A stretch of DNA of 64,000 nt from Talinum fruticosum (lineage: Eukaryota; Streptophyta; Magnoliopsida; Caryophyllales; Talinaceae), in assembly GCA_021018815.1 (NCBI GenBank), contig JAITYX010000005.1, positions 9,643,501 through 9,707,500 on the forward strand. Direction: 5' to 3'. A program made the position numbers and the translations under genes. Numbering within the stretch: the first letter of the stretch is position 1; each line of letters starts with the position of its first letter. Below, one piece after another: positions 1 to 12,080 of this stretch. The notes under the pieces are model-generated. The model saw nothing but the letters and a program-made list of their open reading frames with translations. It was not told where the DNA came from and did not search any database.

Positions 1-328
1 GTTGGGGGTTCTTTATGGTTTATTGGCCTCCGTCGCACCAATCAAATTCAATCCGTGATCCAAATCCTCAAACGTAACTCGTGATTTTATCATCGGGCCA
101 ACAATATAAAATACGTAATTAAGGAGATAAGGGAAGACACATTTTAGGTGTCTAAAAGTATTTATTTATTTTTGTTAGTTTTTATTTCTAAAATTGACTA
201 GCGACTCTATTTTCTCTTTTTATTTGTCTTTAATTCGCACCTTGGCATTTCTTATTGAAAGTTAAAAAGAATTTTTATTTTCCGACAGCCAAGCCGATTG
301 TGCGTGGGAAGGGCTCCTGGGCCGTACA

Positions 329-330
<2 letters not shown>
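1..330. other. Intergenic stretch, nothing recognised
   Basis: This is AT-rich sequence with no convincing ORF, RNA gene or element end. It may be flank or 3' untranslated debris of the LINE to its right. Confidence 0.5.

Positions 331-416
<86 letters not shown>
331..416. repeat. (TTA)n microsatellite
   Basis: About 28 near-perfect TTA units follow one another. Translation gives poly-Leu on one strand and poly-Asn on the other, which are not genes. On the minus strand it reads (TAA)n and lies downstream of the LINE that ends near 560-870, so it could have grown from that LINE's 3' tail. That origin is inference. Confidence 0.95.
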
Positions 417-869
417 TGATTTTTTTATGTTTGGTATAAATGTCCATTTCAAAGTTTCTTTTCACATGTTCCGATATACGTATAATATATATATGAAAAA
501 AGGTAAATAATTATCATTCAAGTTTTCCAAAACGGAGAGTTCAAATATGTATATCGGAGTAGTGGTAGAGCTTAGATAACTACAAGATCAACCCATTTAG
601 CAACGTATGTATCTGCTCTTACACTGCAAACATACTCGAATTTGTCTCACAAATCACTGCTGCAGAATGGGACTTTTACTAGAATTTCCTTAAGCATCTC
701 TCTCGCCATAGTTCATATATTGACCCCGCCAAGATGGTTCCGAACCACTTGTTTCGTATATGTTCCCCTTGCAGCATTTTGTACACCATTGGATTTCCTT
801 TTGTAATCGCCATCTTCTTGGCTTCATCTTCGACCACTTCAAGACTTCACCCTAAATTTTAGCCGAGAA

Positions 870-3800
870 GAGCATGAGAAGAAAATGTGTTGACGAGTTA
901 TCCCGCCATAATCCTCAACACAACGAGCACCGATTGTCTACTGGCACTCCCTATTAGCAAGTAATGTAGCAATGGACAATCTCTCTTGGCAAGCTAACCG
1001 GAAGATCATTTTATGTCTATCCGAAGCCCAACTCTTCTATACTACTTTTCACCAACTTACTTTCTCATGGTTCGACAAGAATAATGCATAGTTGGCCTAT
1101 ACGAGAGAACTTGTTTCTGTCGTTGTAATCACTCTTTGGCTTTATCCATATTCCTAAGTCTGTTGTACTAACTCAGTACAAATTACAAGCAGTTTCCTTT
1201 ACCCCCAAGCATCACCATAATGGCTTTGAAAAGAGAAAATATCCCTTTCAGGGAGCATATATGTTGTTGCCTATCTAGTGAAGATGGAGTCTCGAATGAA
1301 TCAATTTCCATATCCATTTGACACACAATGTCTTATTCCAAGCTAGAATTTCTTTAAAATTGAGTCCACCATTTTGACTTGGTTAGCAAATGCTTTTCCA
1401 ACTCACAAGGGTCATTTTCTTTACCTTCAATACTTCCACTCGATAGGTATTTACTACAAACGGATTCAATTGTGTGGATTGTATGTCTGTGGTAGTAGGA
1501 AAATCTGGGACCAAAAATTGACCAGGCTCGAGATTATTGCAGCAATCGAGTTTTCCTTCCTACATAAGATAAATTTCTTGCTGCCTATGAAGTAATCCTC
1601 TATTTGATCTTATCAACTAAAGGTTGGAATATCGTCGTGGGAGAATCTTTTAGTTGAGAGAGGTAGTCACAAGTATCTAAATGGGAAACTTCCTAGTGAG
1701 AACCCTCGTTGTGTGCAAAATGTCATGCTGCATATTACTCTGTACACCTCCCAAATATATCTCGGTCTTATCTAGATTTTCTACAAGTCCGGTCATCAAT
1801 GAGAACTCATTGAAACAATCCCATAAACACTGCATATCCCCTTTGGAGAAAAGTAGCACATCATCCGCAAATGCTAAGTGTGTTATTGATTCTTGCATAC
1901 CTAGGATGGAAGCAGAATTTTCTATTTTGTGTAGCCTCGATTCAGCCCCCTTGATAGTACTTTGATGCAAAACACAAATAGATAAGCTTATATTGGATCA
2001 CCTTGCCTCAATCCACAAGCCCCGGGGAAAAAAACTTTTGATTCTCTATTAATATTAATTGAGACTTTTGTAGTAGGTACACAAGTCATGATCAAACTAA
2101 TGAACGAAGTAGGAAAACCAAAATATGCCAACATATCCTCCAAGAAAAACCTAATTGATCTGTATCATATGCTTTGCGTATATCAATTTTTAGCATTGCT
2201 CTAGGAGAGATAACCTTCCGTTCATAACGCTTCACTAACCGATGAGCCATAAAGATGTTATCCATAATATCTCTCCCTTTCACAACAAGACATTGACTTA
2301 AATCAATAATATCGGGTAAAACAAGCTGCAGATCTGGTTGCCAATGTTTTGGATATGATTTTGTAGAGGACATTGCATAAAGCTATAGGTCTAAAGTCCA
2401 TCACCTGTGTTGGGTTTGGCTTTTTAGGATAAGTGTTATCGAGTAGCATTTACTTGTTTAAGTAATTTGTTGTTCTAAAAAATTGTGTAATTACATTTGT
2501 TATATCTCGCACCAATGATTCCCTAAGCTTGCTGATGAAAGCCCGTTGAATACCCATCGGGACCTACAGACTTTATGAATATCCATGCTAAATAATGATG
2601 TCATGATTTCTTCTGCTAAGATTGGAGCATTGAGTTTTTGCATGTGCTCTTCGTTAGAATATGTCCATTTAATATCCATGCTGATTTTAAAGGTCATACT
2701 TTCCTTATGGTCCCCAACAGTTTAGTATAAAAATTGACAAAAGTTGTAGCTATGCTATCCTATGTAAAATGCGCTACTCCATTTTGATCAATGATTCTAT
2801 ATATAGAATGCATACACCATTTTCTATTTTATTGTAGCATGAAAGTATCTCGCTGTTTTCATCCCTATGCTTGACAAAATGATCCTTTTCTCTTTGCTTT
2901 AGTCCAGATTTCTCCATACTTCTTGCGTTCATATAGTCATCAAGTAGATTATTTTCCCTTAGCTACAGTGAGTTAGAGAAAGGACTATCTTATAACTCAT
3001 CCCGTATATGCATCAACTCATTATACAGCTTGATCCACCCTAAGATGTATACCTTTAAAGTATTTTCCCTGAAGCTCTTTGAGTTGTTTCTTCAATAGTT
3101 TGAGCTTTGTGGTTATATGAAACATCAGGCATCTATACACTCGGTCATTCCAACATTCCTGCACCACTTGCTGAAATTTATCATTCTCAGCCCACACATT
3201 CAAAAATCTGAATGACTTCTTTCTACTATTAACATTTTGCAAAATATCCACAGAGATTTGGCAATGGTCTCGAAATGCCAGGTGGTTTAAATTCCACTCT
3301 AAAAATCCAGGGGCTTTGAATTCCCAAATGATTGAGGAGTAATCTATCTCGCTTAGCCTAAACTCTTGACTCGCCCATGGTGTATGTTTGACCGAAATAA
3401 TGTCCAAGTAGCTAGTGCATCACATATTCCGAGTAATGCACCTCAAAAATTCATCAATCTCACTTTGATTGGCACTAGCCCTAGAAACCCTTTCCTCTAG
3501 GGACAACACAACATTAAAATATCCCATCAAAAGCCATGGATATGTAATAGATGGAGATAACTTATCAAGATCCTACCATAATAGTTGTCTAGTATAGGAG
3601 TTGGATGTATACACCGTAGTTATATAGCCATTAAAATCATCTAATGACACAACTTTACAATGTATAAGCTAGTCACTTACCTGTAATATAGATAACTACA
3701 CCGATGAGGACCAAAATATCCATACTCTTCTATTATAGTGCTGACCATAATGCCTGCAAAGTCTGTATCGGGAAACAATCTTTTTGCTATGGTCTTGTAA

Positions 3801-3960
3801 ATGGTTCTTTGACATGAATTTCCAATAGACCAAACACAGTTGGCTTTGCCTTCTGGATAACCTTCTTTATTTCTACTTGTTTATTTAGGTCATTTAAACC
3901 TCTTACATTCTAGCAAGTAAATACTCACAGCTGAGGTTTCCTTATAGCCCTACCCATGCT
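870..3960 (-). pseudogene. LINE ORF2 remnant: endonuclease, reverse transcriptase, zf-RVT
   Basis: Fragments lie in several frames. At 2092-2373 there is the RT palm region with VKGRDIMDNIFMAH and KIDIRKAYD, the latter holding the first catalytic aspartate context. At 1677-1970 the FADDVLLFSKGD segment carries the YxDD-equivalent FADD catalytic motif. At 1500-1620 an LSYVGRK-like motif is the typical plant LINE sequence after the RT. At 870-1060 a zf-RVT-like region follows. The endonuclease part (3400-3960) is full of stops. The intact protein would nick target DNA and prime reverse transcription there, but this copy cannot encode it. Confidence 0.8.
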
Positions 3961-4329
3961 CCTTGCTTTGTCAAACTTATTCATAGTTGATCCTCTGCAT
4001 GCTCCCTTGTCATTGATCTCCAATGCACTAAATGTGTTTTGCAAAGGAATGCTACCTTGCCTCATGTGCTTAGCTAGTATGCTCGACTTTTTTGTCTTCT
4101 AATCTGTGTTTGTGCAGACTTCACAGGAGGAGGTGATTTCTCACCTTCCATACTGTCAAACCTAGGTAGTGTCTCCTCAATTAAAATCTCCTTATGACCC
4201 CCACTCTCTTGGTGCTTATCCAATTGCTCACTGTCTTTGGATTTAGGCATTAATAGAGACTCTTCAACTTGAGTCTCCCGAGTAGGAATGTTCTTAGTAG
4301 TCTACTTCGATTTTGGTACCCATATTTAT

Positions 4330-4536
4330 CTAGTAAGATGTTGTCTCGTAGTCAACTTCTTCATGCCCAAATTTCTTACATTTATGACAATAGTAAGGAA
4401 CCCCTTCATAATGTATTGCTTGCTCGAAGTTGTGTCCTACTTGATCATATACTCGGAACAAACTCGGAAGAGTTTTGACACATCTACTTCCACCAAAACA
4501 CGAGCATAAGATATCATTGCCTTCGAGGTCGTGCAT
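4330..4536 (-). pseudogene. LINE ORF1 fragment with defective zinc knuckle
   Basis: This is an open stretch of 68 codons. It resembles the part of plant LINE ORF1 where a DUF4283-type domain leads into a CCHC knuckle (pattern YEGVPYYCHKCKKFGH). The final cysteine expected four residues after the histidine is a tyrosine, so the knuckle is probably non-functional. The product would bind the LINE RNA. Upstream ORF1 sequence is not recognisable, so this is a 5'-truncated remnant. Confidence 0.65.
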
Positions 4537-4916
4537 TCATCGAGCATAGAGAGGAATGCTTATAGCACTAGCCAACTTGCTCAGCCCATTGACTCGACCA
4601 AAAATATATGTCAAAACTGGGAATTTCAGCCGGATGAGTATTTGTGTGGACAAAGCTTGTCAAATCTTTTTTGATAGCTTGGCCAAAAATATATATTTGA
4701 TGGAACCGATATTATACTTTTTTTGATAGACGCCTATTGTGATTTTTTTTTTTTTTTGAAAAGGATAAGTAAAACAATTAGATGGTATCACTTCTTGTAA
4801 GGATTTTACATAAGTTATCCTCTATTAAAATGGAGAGAAAAGAATAAGAAGGAATCTTCTTGTTAGACGAATATTGTGATATTGTTATTGTGATTTCAAG
4901 TTTTTTGTGAATTTTT

Positions 4917-5144
4917 GCTTTTAAGGAAATAGACATAACGATGATGACAGTTAGTGTGGGTTTTTTTTTTTTGGTGGTTTCTTGAGCGGATGATGGAAAA
5001 AAAGGCACAGTCTCGATATATTCTTCTAATTTCGACATGTTCTTTATTTGTTTGTTTTTCCAAAGTATTCCTTTCTTCTAGCACGAGTCATTGAGCGAGT
5101 GTCATTCTATGTTTCACTCGCTGGCTTATCATTTCTTTCTCCCG

Positions 5145-5186
<42 letters not shown>

Positions 5187-5366
5187 CTCTATCTCTCTAT
5201 CTTTCTCTCTCTCTATCTCTCTCTCTCTCTCTATCTTTCTCTCTCTCTATCTCTCTCTCTCTCTCTCCCCTCCTGGCCCCTATAGCAGTTTGCCAACCGT
5301 TATCCTTTATAAAAACCCCAAACAATTAAATTTATTTCGGTTTATGTACATCCCCAACTTTGATAA
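4917..5366 (+). promoter_or_regulatory. Duplicate copy of the promoter/5' region of the gene at 22.7 kb
   Basis: This segment matches 22271-22580 along its length. Shared landmarks include a block around aaggaaatagacataac, a poly-T run followed by a tttcttgagcgga block, a ccaaagtattcctttcttct block, a CT tract, and gcagtttgccaaccgttatc followed by ccaactttgataa. Here the CT tract is expanded, and a TATA-like ttataaaaac is present at 5307-5316 where the other copy reads cgtaaaagcc. The match stops at 5366, exactly where an LTR-like TG begins. It looks like the 5' region of a lost tandem copy of the gene or a transposed promoter fragment. Confidence 0.8.
5143..5268. repeat. (CT)n microsatellite
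   Basis: This is a long, slightly interrupted CT/TC tract inside the duplicated promoter copy. Ser/Leu-rich ORFs across it are translation artefacts. The equivalent position in the 22.4-kb copy holds only a short CT run, so the tract expanded here or contracted there. Confidence 0.95.
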
Positions 5367-5831
5367 TGTTGGCCAAGGTCATCAACGGCCACTTTGGCCC
5401 ATTAACTCCATTAACATACCGCTAATCTAGCATTAACGTACCTGGATATGTAGGGATTTGTTTCCTACTTAAATCCAATAATAGTGAAACAGAGGTATAC
5501 AGGAGAAAAAAAACATACATTGCATCGGTTGCTTCTCTCGGACTTTCTCTAGAAATCCTCAACTCTTTCTCACAGTTAGACCCACCATCACGGAGATCTT
5601 CGAGGTTCGTGTCGTGATTGTTTCGGTGACCCTCTAGTAGCCGTCGATTATATCATTCTGGTGATAATGGTAGATTTGGATTTCGGAGTACAACCAAATT
5701 GGTGTGTTCGTGACTCGGCATTTTCGTTTGTGGGATACCGATGGATACGGGAATAAGCTTGTGGGCTACCGAACGACAATCGATCTAATTGCTTCCGCAT
5801 TACTAATGTTAGTCCTTAATTTTCCTACGAG
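5367..5831 (+). repeat. Putative 5' LTR of an old Copia-type element
   Basis: The segment starts with TGTTGG directly after ctttgataa, where similarity to the second promoter copy breaks off, and ends just before a tRNA-Met-type primer site. About 465 bp is plausible for a Copia LTR. The 3' end reads ctacga rather than a canonical CA. No partner LTR was recognised in the window, so the identification rests on the breakpoint and the primer site. Confidence 0.5.
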
Positions 5832-5843
5832 TGGTATCGGAGC
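5832..5843 (+). promoter_or_regulatory. Primer binding site (initiator tRNA-Met type)
   Basis: The sequence tggtatcggagc matches the plant initiator-Met primer site TGGTATCAGAGC except for one change at the CAG. It follows the putative LTR directly, as expected for minus-strand priming. Confidence 0.6.
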
Positions 5844-6949
5844 GTAGGATTGTTTGTTCCTAGCCCCATTTAGGTTTAGCCTCGATTAGTTTAGGCAAAC
5901 TATTAATCCCACATGATTTGTTTAGTACTAATCTAATTGTAATTCTCATTTAGTTCGGATTATGTGTCCGTGTTAACCTCCCCGACTTGACCCTCCGTGG
6001 CGGCCCCCTTCTCAACGACGATGGCGTAAATGGCCTATCGCCCGACCAATTGCCTCGGTGGCGATGGCGACAATCGTGGCATGGCCTCGGTGGCCCAATG
6101 CCAACACAAACCCGAACCGGCCTCAATGACCCAAAACCCAAATTAAAAAAAGGGAATCGAAGTTAAGTAATCGAACTAATCCATCAAATCGTCGGAGAGA
6201 GGGTGGCACCTACCTACACGCGCCGCCGTCGAAGATCGGTTCTTCCTCTTATTTTGCTTCTCCAATGTCGATCTACAACCACCGAGTCATTTTTTCGCAA
6301 AAGAGACCCGACGGTGATGCGTGTGGGGCACGCGCCACCACGCCGTCGCTTCTCCGCTCGAGACCGGTGTTAATCGACCGCTTGGCTGCCGATCTACACC
6401 GTGATGGTGGTACTTTCGTCAAAAAGAAGGAACGAGACTTGTGGGTCTCGGTTTTTGCTCGACGGAGAAGGGCGGGGATTAGCATCATTTTTGGGTAATT
6501 TTTAGGTCGCCGGAAAATGAAAGTGAGGTCGTGGCTTTGCTTGGTGTCACTAGAGATCGTGGAGTCGGGCCGAGGCCTTCCTCTCGTAGCCATGGCTACT
6601 TATGGATGTGAAGGAGAGAGGGAGAGAGGACAAAGAGAGACCGAGAGGGAGAGAGGAAACTCTTTGGAAAAGAACTGAATGAGTAATTAAAAGGGGAAGG
6701 AGAAAAGCAATAGGCTAGCGGGAAATAAGGCAAGCGTGCTTTCTTTTTCCCGGATCACTGCTGTTTTTTTTCCTTTTTTTTGTTTTGTGTTCCTGGGCCA
6801 CGCTTCCTCTGGTTTTTAGTGTTCCCGAGGCTTCCTTTTCCCTATTCTTGTTTTTTCATTACCGAGGCACGCTCCTTCGGTCCTCGATATGGTCAATTTT
6901 ATTTTTTCAATTAGCATGCTGATTATATTCAATACGTTTAGTGCATAAA
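5844..6949 (+). other. Probable untranslated leader of the old Copia element
   Basis: No gene is convincing. The middle is GC-rich with gatggcg-type repeats (6000-6130, 6200-6420) and a purine tract (6605-6660). The end becomes AT-rich and resembles the AT-rich stretch that resumes at 20400. I infer that this is the 5' leader of the element whose gag lies at 21115, with the LINE inserted between. ORFs at 6265-6498 (+) and 6273-6593 (-) overlap each other antisense and match nothing I know. Confidence 0.35.
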
Positions 6950-6974
6950 TTTTATTTATTTATTTATTTATTTT
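6950..6974 (-). repeat. (AAAT)n tail of LINE-2
   Basis: Tandem ttta units on the plus strand read as AAAT on the LINE strand, placed immediately beyond its last coding similarity. Simple A-rich tails of this kind are typical ends of plant LINEs. Confidence 0.7.
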
Positions 6975-7089
6975 GCAAGAAGGTTGAGGCTTCATTACAC
7001 CAACACTTTCCCAAACTGGGAGCAAGTACATCCTAAGAGCAACTAGTTAGGAAGTTACCTTCTAGGAAGGGCCCTTCCATAACTAGCTC

Positions 7090-7549
7090 TCAAGAGCTTT
7101 CTATATAATATTTATTCCAGTCAACTTTCTTCTTGCTACAGGAGTTAATGTATAACATTCTAGCTTTCACCACATCCTTGATTTTCTTGCAAGAGTCTTG
7201 GTGATTAGGAGTTTGAGATTGGAAGATACAATGATTTCTATTAGACCACAACCGATAAAATATAGCAGCGAGATATGCAAAATTATCAACGTCTTCGGAG
7301 GCTTGGTCCATGCACCATTAATAAGTTTTCTCATCCACATAGCCAAGTTAGAGGGCAACCAATCACACTTAACCCATTGCCAAATCCCTTGTCTAACTTG
7401 GGTAGCATGAGAGCATTCAAAAAGAGATGTTCAGCCGTTTCGAATGTGAGCCACGGATGCCACAAGTGATAGGAATACGTTGTAAGAACTTGGCAAGATG
7501 ACGCCTTAGTGGGAGTTTGCCTTAAAACATAAACCATAAGATAAAACAA
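7090..7549 (-). pseudogene. LINE-2 ORF2 C-terminal zf-RVT region
   Basis: Two overlapping minus frames carry the C-terminal pattern of plant non-LTR polyproteins: an HPWLTFETAEHLFLNA stretch like the conserved ...C..E.ETAEHLFF.C motif, then AAIFYRLWSNRNHCIF, like the usual W..RN..IF ending. The expected cysteines are degraded. The segment ends the ORF2 product just before the 3' tail. Confidence 0.75.
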
Positions 7550-7992
7550 TGTTTGGGCATATTGTCCCTACTCTAGACAACTTTAGCCCAAGAAGTCTTT
7601 TGATCATTGTTGCATAGCCATTCATACGCCTTTTTGGATTTGTATTCACCATCACCAAGTAGGTGTTGGAAAGCATTTACCATAATTCCAAGCAAATTTG
7701 TTCTTCAACATATTCAAGTTTTTCCAGTACCAGCACACATCATGTTTGCAGGAGTAAGTCCACCACTCATTTCCTTTTAAATGGAAGGTATGAACCCATT
7801 GTACCCGAGAGGTTGTCCTTTCTGCATGAAATGTTCCAAATATGTTTTGAGATTAATGCATGGTTTCAAAATTTCAGGTTCTTAAGTCCAAGACCACCAG
7901 ACTGTCTTAGACTTACACACATTTTCCCATGCCACACGATGTAATCTTTTAACATTGTCATGAGAGTTCCACAGAAATCCCCATAGCTTTTC

Positions 7993-9270
7993 TCAATCTG
8001 CTTCATAACTAGTTAGGGAATAATAAATACGGAACACAAGAAAGAGATAGTCCCTAACGAGCACGGAATTTATAAGAACTACTTTAGCAGCATATGAGAG
8101 ACTTACGCTTCTCCACATGTTCACATGCTTGGTCATTTTATCAACAAGTAGTTGGCAATCCTTTGATGTTAATCTAAAATATGTAATAGGAACACCTAGA
8201 TATTTGATGGGTAGTGTCCCCTCTGTGAACCCAGATTGTGTGATGAGCTGGGCCTTAGTATTGGCATCTACCCCAGCACAGAGTATCCGAGACTTATGGT
8301 CATTAATGGATAAGCCGGATGTGATAGAAAAGGATGAGAACACACCTTTGATCGCTCTGAATTAAAGTCCGGTCAGCTTTGTAGAATATTAATAAATCAT
8401 CCAGTAAATAGTAGGTGACTGATCTTCATCTGCTTACATCCGGGATAGAAGTGAAATTCTGGAGATAGGCTTGTTTTTGCATTAATCTTGTGAAGTATTC
8501 CATTACCAAGACAAATACAAGGGGGAGATAGAGTCTCCCTGTCTAAGACCTCTCCCTCCTTCAAAAAAACCCATGCTTTCCCCATTAAACACCAAAGAGT
8601 AAGTGATGGTAGATGAACAAGCCATAATCCACGTTTTGAAGGCAGCAGGGAAGTGAAACCCATCTAAAACTTCACTCACACAGTCCCAAGTAAATAGAGT
8701 CATAGGCCTTTTTAGACCGATTTTTATGGTGCATCTCGGACTGAGGGATTTCTGGTGTAACCTCCGAGAATATCCTGGCATAATAGCACATTGTGTACAA
8801 GTTCTCTTTCTTGTATAAAAGCAACTTGACAAGAGCTGATAAGGTGGGGTAGCACTTCTTTGATTCTAGTACATAAGACCTTGGATATGCATTTAAAAAT
8901 AACGTTGCAACATGATATCGATCCGAACTCGCTGCTCGTTGTAGGGCAAGAGACTTTGGGAATAATGACAAGATTAGTTGAATTAACATGCTTGGGAATT
9001 TTACCTGTATGGAAGAATTCTTGGATGGCCTCTGTTACTAGACTCCCAACAACTTCCCAATTGCTCTTGAAGAAACCACTTGTAAATCCATCGGGGCCTA
9101 GGGATTTTTTGTTGGAGATTGCAAATATAGCTTGCTTGATCTCCTATTTATCAACTAGACGAGTTAGGTGGAACTGTTGCTCAATAGAGAGGATATTTCC
9201 TATAGAAAAAACCTCCTTAGAGGCAGCCTATCCGGAGTTCTCTTGCTTGCCAATTAGTTGCCGATAAAAA
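7993..9270 (-). pseudogene. LINE-2 ORF2 reverse transcriptase
   Basis: Fragments in three minus frames cover the RT. A GPDGFTSGFFK-like start lies near 9100, followed by an IPKHVN.TNLVIIPK region (8950-9010), the region around 8503-8832, a GLRQGDSISPLYL motif near 8510-8550, and after the catalytic block a LSINDHKSRIL region and IKYLGVPITY (8180-8340). These are signature blocks of plant L1-type RTs. The catalytic FADD block near 8400 is only partly readable. Several stops and shifts rule out activity. Confidence 0.8.
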
Positions 9271-9646
9271 TGGACCATGTAATCAGCCACCTCATCTTGC
9301 CCCTCAATTCTTTTCCCAAGTATCATCCAATATCCAATGATATTTGCATTGTTGTTTCCTTTGTTTGAGATAGGCAAAGAAGAATTTAGAGCATTGATCA
9401 CCCATACCTATCCAATCCAATTTACTTTGTTTTCTAAGCAACAAGATCAAATTGTTCGGTGCCTCAACGAACGGCTCCCTAGCTTGTTGCTCACGATTTG
9501 GAGAGTTTGGTCAAGGGGACTTTGATGGAGTATTTTTTTAGCATCATGAAGTTTGGTTCTATATATGTCTACCTTGTTATAAACGTCACCAAACTTATCT
9601 CGATGAAGTTGTTTCGGAGGCCTCTATAAGGTTTTTAGAGCTTGCG

Positions 9647-10417
9647 TCAACTTCGTTCATAGCGGTTCCTCCGTAACTTTGTCCCCATACTTTGGATAAT
9701 ATCTCGCTGGAAGTTTGGATCTTGTATCCACAAATCGCAGAATCTAAATTGAGAAGGTTTTGTAGGGTTGTCATGATAAAATTTAACCACTCGCAAGTGA
9801 ATGATCGAATATCCCCTCGGGAGGAAATCCACTTGTGTGTCTAGCCAACTCGGAATCCAATTTCGATTGACTAAGACTCGTATCAATCTTAGAAAAGACT
9901 CTATCACTATGTTTTTGTCTTTCGACCAGGTATAATAACAACCATTAAACTTCAGCTCAGCCAGATTGCAATCTTCCATGCAGCTAGCTAATAGTTTGAT
10001 GTCATTAGAGGATACACGACAACCTCCTATTATGTCCTCATAACACGTAAGCTGCATTGAAATCCCTAATAGAATCCAGTCTTGATCCATCGAAGAGGAA
10101 ATATGCTCGATAGTGTCCCATAGATCTTCTCTTTCGGCTTCGTCATTAGAGTCGTAGACAAAAGTAACAAAGAACTGTTTATTAGTAGATGTTTGCATAG
10201 CCGAGCAATGGACTAGTTGATCTGGAGCTGTCAAGCACCTGAACTCGATAATCACTAAACCTCCAACAACCCAAACTCGCCAATTAGGATGATGAGTGTG
10301 ATTGACGAAGGAGCCCCAACCATCGAACATATTGTTGTAAATAGGCATAAAATTTTGAGTTATAATTTTTGTTTCTACTAAGCTAAGCAAACCAACATTA
10401 TTTGCAGTAAGCAACTT
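9647..10417 (-). pseudogene. LINE-2 ORF2 APE endonuclease, main part
   Basis: An open stretch of about 255 codons covers most of an exonuclease-endonuclease-phosphatase domain. LLSLVETKI contains the glutamate of the LxETK motif that binds the catalytic metal. FVYDSNDEAEREDLW matches the conserved Y.s.....R..LW block, and DWILLGISMQ corresponds to the W.v.GDFN motif but has lost its aspartate and asparagine. The first 21 codons of the ORF lie at 19024-19086, beyond the Copia insertion. The missing GDFN residues argue that this endonuclease is inactive even without the insertion. Confidence 0.85.
10413..10417 (+). repeat. Target-site duplication aactt (left)
   Basis: This 5-bp copy flanks the left end of the Copia element. 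The right copy is at 19019-19023. A 5-bp duplication is the norm for Copia integrases. Confidence 0.9.
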
Positions 10418-12021
10418 TGAAAACTTAGACTTTATACTTACACTTTTCTAAGTTCCATCGAGGAATCAAGTATAAGACTTCATCTCTTATAGGGTTTTGA
10501 TTTCAAGTCATTCCATGTGCCTTAGAAACTTTTACGTGTGATATAGCATCTACTCCGAGTGTTATAGAAAGCTGTTAAATATGTTTATGCATGACTCGAT
10601 CGACTCAAAAGCATACCCGTGCTCACCACTTCACACTCGGTTCGTGTCACTCAACGCTCGAAATATCGCATGTTCAAACACATTATTTCATGCACATAAA
10701 CTTTGGTCCGACTTCGTGTTTCGGGAACTATATTGTTAATTCACTATTCTAAGTCGGCATACCTTGTTTGAACTATGTTTAGTCTAGATCAACGTTGTTT
10801 ATTCTAATCATTTATTTTGACTTGTTTATCTTCTAGACGAACTAAGATGGAATTAGAGTATCATGGATATTAAACTCAGAAAATTCCATTCCTTTTCTAA
10901 CTCGGATAATTAGTCACTTAATTAACTTAATTATATTATTATCCGTGTCTAATCTTGGACCAAAGTATTTTATACTTTGAGAACCAAATTGATTTATTTT
11001 TGTAGGTTATTCAAATGAGGCTATCCTAATTTTGAATTAAAAAGTAACCGGCTTCAAAACGTCAAATCACCGGAAAACAAGGCTTTTTCCACCTCGACCT
11101 AGCCCCGGACAACGTGTCGGGGTTGTCCGTTTCCAAAGCTGGAAAAGCTGCAACACTAAGCTCAACGATGGTTTCCACCTTATTTTTTAAGACACCACCG
11201 GTGGTTTTGGAACTTCCAAAGGAGTCAAGAGCCGTTGCGCAACATTCATATCTCAACGGATATTTTCCGAGTGACTCGGAAAATCCATTACAACGGTCAC
11301 AAGGGACTTCTAGTCGGAAGATGGACACAACGGCTAAGTCTGTTTGGTCATCTATAAATAAAAGCCAACTTCCAAAACTTGAAGATTTGCTTGAACCAAC
11401 TGTTAATACACATACTTGAGCAAAATTCATTGTATTCATTCTCAATCTTCTACTTACAACTCCAATTCAGTATTTATTATCTCTCCGAGTTGTAAGGTCT
11501 TGTACTCGATTTCAAACACTCTCTTTCTTACTCTCTAAGTAAGGTCCCTTGACCGAGATGTAAGGGCTAACTCATCTCGGTTGTGCCTAACTGTAAGGGT
11601 GATCTCGGTTAGGAAGTACTAGATCGAGATAAGGTAATTTCTAAGTCTAGGAAAAAACTTGTAAGGAGTTGTCTAAGGGAGCAACTCGGGTTGAGTCGAT
11701 CTACTGAATTTTATAGACTCAAAATAGTGGATTTGACTTCGTGCTTGGATTAGCACGGTCCGTGGTTTTCCGCCCCGGGAGGGTTTCCACGTACTTTCGA
11801 GTTATTACTTTTACGAGTGCATTCTAGACTTAGACAATTTCACGGTTACGCTTAATCTGTTTCTTCACTCTTCACTGAATTCCGAGTTAGTACATTTACG
11901 AGTTCATCCTTGACTCTCGCTCACCTCATATTCATATCTATTTTAAATTTCAAGCAAATTTCATCATCACCCTATTCACTCCCCTCTAGGGTGACTTTAC
12001 CTCTCCCAGAACAAACCTTCA
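10418..12021 (+). repeat. Left LTR of the Copia element
   Basis: This LTR runs from TGAAAACTTAG to CCTTCA, 1604 bp. It contains a TATA-like tctataaataaaa near 11350, the likely transcription start downstream of it, and the conserved cctattcac...ctctagggtgact block near the end. It is about 55 bp longer than the right LTR because of one block near 10490-10550. Confidence 0.95.
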
Positions 12022-12023
12022 AT

Positions 12024-12035
12024 TGGTATCGAGTC
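12024..12035 (+). promoter_or_regulatory. Primer binding site of the Copia element
   Basis: The sequence tggtatcgagtc lies two bases after the left LTR. It matches the initiator tRNA-Met site TGGTATCAGAGC in its first seven bases and then deviates at the CAG. Confidence 0.8.
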
Positions 12036-12080
12036 TAGCCTTTCGGAAAGGATCTAACCATCCAAAAGTTTAAAGATCAA

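Larger units (their letters stand above)
560..4560 (-). mobile_element. Degenerate L1-type LINE (LINE-1 of this window)
   Basis: Read on the minus strand, the domains come in L1 order: an ORF1 zinc-knuckle region (4330-4536), the start of an APE-type endonuclease with an NVRGLN-like motif (about 3880-3930), the linker after the endonuclease (3021-3407), reverse transcriptase (about 1680-2700) and a zf-RVT-like cysteine/histidine region (about 870-1060). Many stops and frameshifts make it a dead copy. The 5' limit is taken from the last ORF1 similarity and the 3' limit is approximate. No target-site duplication was found. Confidence 0.8.

Noticed and set aside
252..510. Poly-Asn and poly-Leu ORFs
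   Set aside because: Translation of the (TTA)n microsatellite on both strands.
5048..5329. Ser/Leu-rich ORFs over the CT tract
   Set aside because: Pure microsatellite translation. All frames of a CT repeat stay open.
6265..6593. Opposed ORFs at 6.3-6.6 kb, one starting MATRGRPRP like a LINE ORF1
   Set aside because: The short basic start is suggestive but no ORF1 domain follows. LINE-2 already has its ORF1 at 20.3 kb, and the segment fits better as retroelement leader.
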